Below are positions 1 through 4,286 of a DNA stretch of 5,670 nucleotides, piece by piece. The notes beneath the pieces were generated by a model. The model ran no database searches and had not been told where the DNA came from. It worked only from the letters and a program-made list of their open reading frames with translations. Position 1 is the first letter of the stretch. Each line of letters begins with the position of its first letter. The stretch is from Thermococcus paralvinellae (lineage in GTDB: Archaea > Methanobacteriota_B > Thermococci > Thermococcales > Thermococcaceae). The translations under genes and the position numbers were made by a program. The stretch is taken from positions 1-5,670 of the forward strand of contig DQUR01000068.1 in NCBI GenBank assembly GCA_015662175.1, read 5' to 3'.

Positions 1-99
1 AGCATAGTTGTTGATGACGGAAAAAGAAAGTGGAAGATTGGTGGTCTTGGCAGTTACTTTGAGGATATCGAAGGGGAGAAATTCATACTCTTGGACTGA
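1..99 (+). CDS. C-terminal end of a possible TrmB-family transcriptional regulator (partial)
   Basis: Frame 1 is open from the window edge to a TGA at 97-99, giving 32 codons. The tail has the pattern WKIGGLGSYFEDIEGEKFIL. From memory, the C-terminal sugar-binding domain of archaeal TrmB-like regulators ends in a similar way: a basic 'VxVGG', then a 'GxxxEDxE' segment, then a short hydrophobic strand. TrmB proteins bind DNA through an N-terminal winged helix and sense maltose, trehalose or glucose. That would suit its position 15 bases upstream of glycogen synthase on the same strand, probably in the same transcript. Only the tail is visible, so the assignment is tentative. The reading frame itself is well supported by the spacing to the next gene. 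Confidence 0.5.
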   Translation, partial: SIVVDDGKRKWKIGGLGSYFEDIEGEKFILLD

Positions 100-114
100 A
101 CTGAGGGGATAAAA

Positions 115-1485
115 ATGAAAATCTTAATGCTTGGATTTGAGTATTTACCAGTCAAGGTCGGTGGACTAGCGGAAGCAATAACCAGTATAGCTGAAACCCT
201 AGCAAAGCTTAGTAATGAAGTCATTGTTTTTACACCGTCGCATGGCTTCAAAGAGGGGGAGGAATATACAAGTTTCAAAATGGATGTCTCCGGCCATATC
301 TGGGACGTTAAGGTCTACGAAAGAAAGCAGAACGGGGTTAGAGTTTTTTCAATCAGTAACACCCTCCTAGACAATCCCGACGTTTATGGTCCCGGATGGG
401 AGGGTATGTTAAGTAAAGCTGTTTACTTTGGGAAAGCGAGCGTTGGGCTGTTGAACAGCATTATAGAGGAAGAAGGAAAGCCGGAGGTAATTCATACTCA
501 CGACTGGCACACTGTTTTTGCCGCAGGTCTTTTGAAAAAATATTTCCAGATACCTCTTATTGCAACCATTCACCGTCTGAACAAATCCAAGGTTCCAGCG
601 TACTACTTTCACATGGCTAACTTGAAGGAACTGGCCCCTTATCCGGATATAGACCCAGAGCATACCCTCTGTTATATAGCTGATCTCGTTACGACAGTTA
701 GCAAAAGCTATCTCTGGGAGGAGTGGGCGTTCTTTGGCATGTTTGAGGGTAAGGTAACCCACATCTTCAATGGCATAGCTTGTGACTTTTGGAATGAAGA
801 ATTCTTGGAAAATAGAGATTTGCCAAGGGAAGATAGGAGGAAAAAAATACTTGAAAGCCTGGGTTTGAGCGATGGAATTGCCTTCATGTTCATAGGCAGA
901 TTTGATAGAGCACAGAAAGGAGTTGATACCCTTTTAAGGGCTATCGAAATTTTAGCGGAAAGTTATCCCCAGGAATTCTCAAGGATGAGATTCATAATCA
1001 TTGGTAAAGGTGACCCAGAGCTTGAGAACTGGGCACGTTCAATGGAGGCCAAATATCCAAATAACGTAAGGGTCATCACCAGGATGCTCAAGAGGGAGTT
1101 TACGAGGGAGCTTTATGGTAGTGTTGATTTTGTCGTGATTCCCTCATATTTTGAGCCCTTTGGCCTCGTGCAGATGGAAGCAATGTGCCTGGGGGCAATT
1201 CCAATTGGTTCAGCGGTTGGGGGGATTAGGGACACAGTGGTGAGCCTTGATGAGGACGAGAAAAATGCCACAGGGCTTTTGGTTCCTCCAAGGGATGCTT
1301 TTGCTTTGGCTCAAGCGATGCTCAGGATGGCAGGGCTTAGGGAGGAAAATCCGGGGCTAATAGAAAGATTGAGATCTAACGGAAAGAGAAGGGCGAGGGA
1401 AGTCTTTACATGGGAAAATGCTTGCAAGCGCTACCTTAAGGCCTATAGAAATGACATAGACAAGGCGATAAGTTTCATAAAATAG
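115..1485 (+). CDS. glgA: Glycogen synthase, GT5 family
   Basis: This 456-residue protein transfers glucose from ADP- or UDP-glucose to the non-reducing end of a growing alpha-1,4-glucan in the cytoplasm. The N-terminal Rossmann domain opens with the KVGGLAEA nucleotide-sugar loop (residues 14-21), followed by DVYGPGWEG (89-97) and HTHDWHT (127-133). The C-terminal Rossmann domain begins near 255 with FIGRFDRAQKG (259-269) and carries the retaining-glycosyltransferase E-x7-E pair at E347 and E355, followed by the glycine-rich AVGGIRD (367-373). The whole chain matches what I recall of the P. abyssi enzyme, a compact archaeal GT5 of about 437 residues, so it looks full length. The ATG at 115 is preceded by GAGGGGAT (103-110), a good archaeal ribosome binding site. 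The gene follows the upstream TrmB-like tail closely, consistent with an operon. No frameshift or missing catalytic residue is seen. Confidence 0.96.
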   Translation: MKILMLGFEYLPVKVGGLAEAITSIAETLAKLSNEVIVFTPSHGFKEGEEYTSFKMDVSGHIWDVKVYERKQNGVRVFSISNTLLDNPDVYGPGWEGMLSKAVYFGKASVGLLNSIIEEEGKPEVIHTHDWHTVFAAGLLKKYFQIPLIATIHRLNKSKVPAYYFHMANLKELAPYPDIDPEHTLCYIADLVTTVSKSYLWEEWAFFGMFEGKVTHIFNGIACDFWNEEFLENRDLPREDRRKKILESLGLSDGIAFMFIGRFDRAQKGVDTLLRAIEILAESYPQEFSRMRFIIIGKGDPELENWARSMEAKYPNNVRVITRMLKREFTRELYGSVDFVVIPSYFEPFGLVQMEAMCLGAIPIGSAVGGIRDTVVSLDEDEKNATGLLVPPRDAFALAQAMLRMAGLREENPGLIERLRSNGKRRAREVFTWENACKRYLKAYRNDIDKAISFIK

Positions 1486-1543
1486 AGCATCAAAACCGAG
1501 ATTAGTCCTCATCGCTCGGGAGCAGTCAAGCTCATCATCTGCC
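1486..1543 (-). ncRNA. Candidate box C/D guide RNA
   Basis: Read on the minus strand, this gap between glgA and the prefoldin beta gene has the box order and spacing of an archaeal C/D sRNA. A perfect C box ATGATGA (1532-1538) is followed by a 12-nt spacer, a D'-like CCGA (1516-1519), 3 nt, a C'-like ATGAGGA (1506-1512), another 12-nt spacer and a D-like TTGA (1490-1493). The flanks GGCA (1540-1543) and TGCT (1486-1489) can pair as a short terminal stem, leaving one G bulged. Two 12-nt guides and a 3-nt D'-C' gap are typical of Pyrococcus sRNAs. Against it, D', C' and D each differ from consensus by one base, and I could not place either guide on rRNA or tRNA. It would probably be processed from the prefoldin transcript. 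Confidence 0.35.
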
Positions 1544-1565
1544 ATGTGGATGATAAGAACGGTTG

Positions 1566-1590
1566 GCTATCATATAGTGGATAGCTTTTT
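1566..1590 (+). terminator. Hairpin plus T5, possible glgA terminator
   Basis: GCTATC (1566-1571) and GATAGC (1580-1585) form a 6-bp stem with an 8-nt loop, immediately followed by TTTTT (1586-1590) on the plus strand. It lies about 80 bases past the glgA stop. Archaeal termination depends mainly on the T-run, so the hairpin may be incidental. The site also covers the last codons and stop of the convergent prefoldin beta gene. Confidence 0.4.
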
Positions 1591-1842
1591 CAAGAGTTCC
1601 TTTTCCCTTTTTCTTAATTTGGAAAGTTCCCTTTCATAGCCCGCTATGGCCTTCTCTATATAATCAATAGCCTCCTCTTTGGTGATTTCAATCATAAGGC
1701 CTGGAAAACTTCTGAATATTGTCCGCCATTCTGACGAGGACAGGATATCCTTTGCCTGTTCAAGTTCCGCTCTCTTCAGTTCAATACTGGCCATGAGCTG
1801 TCTCAACTTTTTAAGCTCGAGTTCGGTGATGTAGTTCTCCAT
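1570..1842 (-). CDS. Prefoldin beta-like subunit, short form
   Basis: The 90-residue product has the layout of a prefoldin beta subunit: an N-terminal amphipathic helix (about 6-36), a short central hairpin of the form WRTIFRSFPGLMIEITKEEA (39-58), which parallels the canonical 'YKTVGTLIVKTTKDKA', and a C-terminal charged helix (about 58-88) suited to a coiled coil. Prefoldin is a jellyfish-shaped alpha2-beta4 chaperone that hands unfolded proteins to the group II chaperonin. Canonical archaeal beta subunits are about 115-120 residues. Here roughly 20 residues are missing at the N-terminus and some at the C-terminus, so the tentacles would be shorter. The ATG start is well supported by GGGGGT a few bases upstream, and no in-frame upstream start is seen. 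It follows the alpha-like gene by 37 bases. Thermococcales are known to carry a second, heat-inducible prefoldin pair; this is probably a member of such a pair rather than the housekeeping one. Confidence 0.75.
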   Translation of the reverse strand: MENYITELELKKLRQLMASIELKRAELEQAKDILSSSEWRTIFRSFPGLMIEITKEEAIDYIEKAIAGYERELSKLRKREKELLKKLSTI

Positions 1843-1862
1843 CCCATAACCCCCATTAGGTT

Positions 1863-1879
1863 AAAAAAAATAAAATAAA
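1863..1879 (-). terminator. T-rich tract between the two prefoldin genes
   Basis: On the minus strand, directly after the stop of the alpha-like gene, the sequence is TTTATTTTA followed by eight consecutive T (1863-1870). Such T-rich tracts are intrinsic termination signals for archaeal RNA polymerase. It may cause partial termination, lowering transcription of the downstream beta-like gene, or it may simply be AT-rich spacer. Confidence 0.4.
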
Positions 1880-2320
1880 TCAGGCCTTACCCCTGTTTTT
1901 AAGTCTTTCCTTGGTTTCCATGCTCTGTATCTTTTTAAGGAGCTCGTTGACCTTTCTTGTATCCTCTTCAATTTTTCTTAACAGGGCTAGACGCAGGTTC
2001 ATAAGTGCGTTTATCCTTCTTTCGATGTTCTCCTTGGCCTCATCGATGGTGGCCCCAACTATTATGCCACCACCAATGTCCATTATAACATCGTTGGGGT
2101 TCTCAATCTTACCTTTGATGGATATTCCTCCCCCTAGGGGTATGTATATTGACTTACCCTCACCCTTCTCCTTTATATAGGTAAGTGTGGCATCAACGAG
2201 TCTAAGGTCGGCTATGGTGGCATCTATCGTACTAACCTGTTCTCTGAGATACTCAATTTCTCCAAGATAACTTCTAAGCTCATCTTGGATTTGTTCTATA
2301 GTTACCTTCTTCTCCACCAT
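1880..2320 (-). CDS. Prefoldin alpha-like subunit
   Basis: The product of 146 residues matches the prefoldin alpha (GimC alpha) plan: an N-terminal coiled-coil helix (about 6-52), two beta hairpins with the diagnostic IPLGGGISIKGKI (60-72) and DIGGGIIVGATIDEA (81-95), then a C-terminal coiled-coil helix (about 95-140) with a basic tail. The P. horikoshii alpha subunit has the equivalent 'VPIGAGSFLKG' and 'SVGSGYAVERSIDEA'. Two alpha subunits form the barrel core on which four beta subunits assemble, and the complex passes unfolded clients to the thermosome. I start it at the ATG at 2320, because GGAGGTGAT sits 4 bases upstream and the TATA box predicts a transcript start near 2333. A TTG at 2335 would lie at or outside the transcript. 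It leads a two-gene operon with the short beta-like gene. Confidence 0.88.
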   Translation of the reverse strand: MVEKKVTIEQIQDELRSYLGEIEYLREQVSTIDATIADLRLVDATLTYIKEKGEGKSIYIPLGGGISIKGKIENPNDVIMDIGGGIIVGATIDEAKENIERRINALMNLRLALLRKIEEDTRKVNELLKKIQSMETKERLKNRGKA

Positions 2321-2324
2321 GGTC

Positions 2325-2333
2325 ATCACCTCC
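2325..2333 (-). promoter_or_regulatory. Ribosome binding site that fixes the prefoldin alpha start
   Basis: GGAGGTGAT on the minus strand is an essentially perfect complement to the archaeal 16S rRNA 3' end. It lies 4 bases before the ATG at 2320, which selects that codon over the overlapping ATG at 2326 and the upstream TTG at 2335. Confidence 0.85.
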
Positions 2334-2352
2334 AATATTTTGTTTACATTTT

Positions 2353-2371
2353 GTATTTAAAAACTTTTCGG
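2353..2371 (-). promoter_or_regulatory. Promoter (BRE and TATA box) of the prefoldin operon
   Basis: On the minus strand CCGAAAAGT (2363-2371, purine-rich BRE) is followed by TTTAAATAC (2353-2361, TATA box). Transcription starting about 25 bases downstream would begin near 2333, at the Shine-Dalgarno, leaving a leader of only about 13 nt. Confidence 0.7.
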
Positions 2372-2414
2372 CTAAGAATTGAAGATTGATGTCACTTTCA
2401 TTGACTTATCTTTC

Positions 2415-2434
2415 ACAGGCTATAACAGGCTATA
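2415..2434. repeat. Perfect 10-bp tandem duplication
   Basis: ACAGGCTATA occurs twice back to back (2415-2424 and 2425-2434) in the AT-rich intergenic stretch between the divergent prefoldin operon and the iorA remnant. It is the only clear repeat in that stretch. The 10-bp period is about one helical turn, so it could be a double operator, or it could be a recent slippage duplication. Confidence 0.8.
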
Positions 2435-2508
2435 GAGTCCGTTTTTTGAAATTTAGTTTGAATTCTTCCGTTTACTTTGAATCTTTTTCGTTTTCCCACT
2501 ATTTTTCG

Positions 2509-2517
2509 AAATATGGA
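2509..2517 (+). promoter_or_regulatory. Weak candidate TATA box of the iorA remnant
   Basis: AAATATGGA follows TTTTTCG and lies about 45 bases before the relict start codon, roughly the distance expected for a short leader. It is a poor match to the TATA consensus and may be decayed along with the gene. Confidence 0.25.
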
Positions 2518-2555
2518 TTTTTAGCATAGAGATGAACTAATTTTTGGTGGCAAGA

Positions 2556-3215
2556 ATGAGTAAACCTTTGATGGATGGGTAATGAAGCCATTGCTCAAGG
2601 AGCTTTGGAGAGCGAAATTTCTTTTGCAACTGGCTATCCTGGAACTCCTTCAACTGAGATCATTGAAACAATAGCATGCCTCAACCCAGAGATTTTGCTG
2701 AATGGGCATATTCCCACGATTAGTGACTCCACGTTCTTTCACAATGGGATACAGCCTTTGGTGGATACTGTTTACTGTGGTGATCCTTGACAACAGAACA
2801 ACGACAATGACCGAGCACCAGCACACCACCCAAGAACAGGTGGAAGTGAAACGGGAAGGAAATTTAAATAGGAGACATTGGTCAAAGCTCTGGGAGGTTA
2901 AACACGTTAAGACCGTTGATCCATACGATTTGAAGGCAACGAGAGAGGTTATAAAAGAGGGAATGCAAGTAAAGGACCAGCAGTTATCATAGCTAAAAGG
3001 GAATGCATAATTCCAGTTATCAGGAGGAGAGAAATTGGTGGGCTATCGATAGTAATTGAGGACAAATGTGTTGGCTGTAAAGCGTGTATCTTACTAACAA
3101 TATCCCTGATGACAACAAAGTAAAAATCGACCCTTTAATCTGTACAGGCTGTGGAATCCGCAACCAGCTTTGTTCGTTTAATGCAATAAAGTTCCCAAGC
3201 GAAATGGGAAAATGA
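2556..3215 (+). pseudogene. Decayed indolepyruvate ferredoxin oxidoreductase, alpha subunit (iorA)
   Basis: IorA oxidatively decarboxylates aryl pyruvates to aryl-acetyl-CoA with ferredoxin, using thiamine diphosphate and two C-terminal [4Fe-4S] clusters, and pairs with IorB. Here only about 660 bp remain of a gene usually near 1.9 kb. Relict pieces in order: MSKPLM from the ATG at 2556 behind GGTGG (2546-2550); [28 protein letters not shown] (frame of 2575); then a jump, near 2690-2710, over roughly 350 codons to the TPP-domain piece [31 protein letters not shown] (frame of 2774); HHPRTGG..ETGRK and ETLVKALG (frame of 2824, with a TAG at 2869); VKHVKTVDPYDLKATREVIKEG (frame of 2897); GPAVIIAKRECIIPVIRR and CVGCKAC (frame of 2974); and CTGCGIRNQLCSFNAIKF to the TGA at 3213 (frame of 3102). 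That is about six frame changes, one stop and a large deletion. No iorB follows. The family assignment is confident from motif order. Confidence 0.9.
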
Positions 3216-3216
3216 A

Positions 3217-3225
3217 GCTTTTTTA
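3217..3225 (+). terminator. T6 run after the iorA remnant
   Basis: The relict stop is followed by GCTTTTTTA, with six T at 3219-3224 and more pyrimidines after it. This is a plausible archaeal T-run terminator for the plus strand. It touches the stop codon of the convergent exonuclease gene. Confidence 0.35.
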
Positions 3226-3906
3226 TTCTTTCCATACCTCTAGAACCATAAAAGTCCTCACTATCGGATTAGGATAAAGCTCCCAACAAATCCCCTCATT
3301 ATTGGACTCTATTTCTCCATACAATCCACCTTCTCTGGGATCTAAACTTTCACCGTAGATACTGTTTTCATGAATCTCAATCCCCATGTATTTTGGCAAA
3401 CCTATCCTAATGCTACCTTCTTTCTTTGCATAATCAACTGCCCATTTTGCTGAATAAATCCCTGCATAGATTTCTGCAATCCTAACGGCCACACTGTTCT
3501 TTCCAATTGCCAATATCTCTATCCCAGTATCTTCCCAAAAGCGCTTTGCCAAAGGCTGCAAATCTTTGCTCAACTCATGCCATATTGCTTTTCCTCTATC
3601 CGATATCCTTAATGCATCTATCGTTGGATCATCAAGCTTTCTGAGTTCTATCCCACCCAAGCTTGAATCCAGATGAATTACATCCGGTTTAACTTTTTTA
3701 GCAAGCGTTATGGCCAAAAACACCTCATCTCTGATTGCTTCCCTTCCACTCAGATCGTAGCTGAAAGGATTGGCATACTTCACTACGCTCATAGTGGCTG
3801 TTTTGTAAGGCTTTTCAACGAGCACGGCGGTGGTTGCTATCAGCCCTACTGGTTCATAATTCTCATCCAACACGGCCCCTCCAGTGTCAGCTGAAACTAT
3901 CCTCAT
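3223..3906 (-). CDS. PF2046-like single-strand 3'-5' exonuclease, RNase H fold
   Basis: The 227-residue product appears to belong to the small Thermococcales family of P. furiosus PF2046. From memory, PF2046 has an RNase H-like fold and was reported as a single-stranded-DNA-specific 3'-5' exonuclease (PfuExo I). In this sequence an N-terminal acidic strand, IVSADTGGAVLD (3-14, D7), and a second one, PDVIHLDSSLGG (74-85, D80), are placed as expected for RNase H-type metal ligands. EIYAGIYSAKWAVDYA (145-160) is a likely helix carrying further acidic residues. A soluble cytoplasmic protein is expected, with no signal or membrane segment. The ATG at 3906 is preceded by GAGAGGTGA at 4 bases, with a TATA box further upstream. 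Locus order also fits: PF2046 and the P. furiosus glycogen synthase have, as I recall, nearly adjacent locus numbers. The family call rests on recollection; the reading frame is certain. Confidence 0.75.
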   Translation of the reverse strand: MRIVSADTGGAVLDENYEPVGLIATTAVLVEKPYKTATMSVVKYANPFSYDLSGREAIRDEVFLAITLAKKVKPDVIHLDSSLGGIELRKLDDPTIDALRISDRGKAIWHELSKDLQPLAKRFWEDTGIEILAIGKNSVAVRIAEIYAGIYSAKWAVDYAKKEGSIRIGLPKYMGIEIHENSIYGESLDPREGGLYGEIESNNEGICWELYPNPIVRTFMVLEVWKE

Positions 3907-3931
3907 GCTTTCACCTCTCGTTAATTTCTCA

Positions 3932-3940
3932 GTATAAAAA
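3932..3940 (-). promoter_or_regulatory. TATA box of the PF2046-like gene
   Basis: TTTTTATAC on the minus strand lies about 30 bases before the ATG at 3906. A start 25 bases downstream falls near 3911, within the GAGAGGTGA ribosome binding site (3911-3919), so the leader would be only a few nucleotides. Confidence 0.65.
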
Positions 3941-4242
3941 AGATTGGGAAGTGGATATTTAAAGTAAGTGATTGTATGGGGATGGGAAGAGCATAAAAAG
4001 ACTAGGATCTCTGAAGCAATTTTATAATATGCGTTATGGACAGTCTCCCTTAGATGCTACTATTTCCTTTATCTTTCCTAATGCTTTTTACGATAGCTTA
4101 ATCAACGCTTGTTATTTTGGTTTCATTAAGTACTTCCCGATTCGATGTACTCATCGATTTTTCTAAGCATCCCTTTTCCATCTATTACCCTCGCTAATAT
4201 GTGGGCCCGGGAGCATATAATTATATTATTATCCCGAAAGAC

Positions 4243-4258
4243 CCAAAAGTTAAAAAGC
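4243..4258 (+). promoter_or_regulatory. Candidate promoter of the AI-2E family gene
   Basis: CCAAAAG (BRE-like) followed by TTAAAAAGC lies about 30 bases before the chosen ATG at 4287. A start 25 bases downstream would fall near 4279, at the ribosome binding site, the same geometry as the two minus-strand promoters here. Confidence 0.5.
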
Positions 4259-4276
4259 TCCGAAACAATATTTGTT

Positions 4277-4282
4277 GGTGGG
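4277..4282 (+). promoter_or_regulatory. Ribosome binding site that decides the AI-2E family start
   Basis: GGTGGG sits 4 bases before the ATG at 4287. This favours that ATG over the in-frame TTG codons at 4272 and 4275, which would overlap or precede the site and have no Shine-Dalgarno of their own. Confidence 0.65.
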
Positions 4283-4286
4283 CTTT

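Larger units (their letters stand above)
3975..4284 (-). pseudogene. Possible decayed gene of unknown function
   Basis: The 380 bases between the two intact genes hold no full gene, but the minus strand looks like old coding sequence. One frame is open for 52 codons from 4284 to a TAA at 4126-4128 and contains FWVFRDNNIIICSRAHILAR and VIDGKGMLRKIDEYIES. A shift near 4135 would continue as GKYLMKPK, QALIKLS and KALGKIKEIVASKGDCP, interrupted by TAA codons at 4112-4114, 4088-4090 and 4034-4036. A further shift gives ITHIIKLLQRS. The alternation of charged helix-like and hydrophobic stretches resembles real protein, whereas the plus-strand reading is rich in F and Y as antisense frames tend to be. 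I do not recognise the family, and no start codon precedes the open frame. Chance open frames in AT-rich DNA are the alternative. Confidence 0.35.

Noticed and set aside
409..762. 117-codon open frame on the minus strand inside glgA
   Set aside because: It is antisense to the conserved glycosyltransferase core, has no ribosome site and no recognisable motif.
1911..2180. 89-codon open frame on the plus strand across the prefoldin alpha gene
   Set aside because: Rich in S, L, F and P as expected for antisense of a charged coiled-coil gene; the minus-strand reading has a clear family match.
2325..2335. Perfect C-box-like GTGATGA on the minus strand at the prefoldin alpha start
   Set aside because: It is part of the Shine-Dalgarno sequence, and no D box or C'/D' pair lies at the needed spacing.
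2445..2481. Three TTTGAA hexamers in the intergenic stretch
   Set aside because: Spacings of 12 and 19 bases are irregular and the hexamer is expected by chance in such AT-rich DNA.
2371..2555. Possible mobile-element insertion or attachment site next to the iorA remnant
   Set aside because: No terminal inverted repeats, transposase remnant or tRNA fragment is visible; the decay can be explained by indels and one deletion.
3972..4166. 64-codon plus-strand open frame in the gap before the transporter
   Set aside because: No ribosome binding site, unusual F/Y-rich composition and no recognisable pattern; the minus strand reads more like relict coding sequence.
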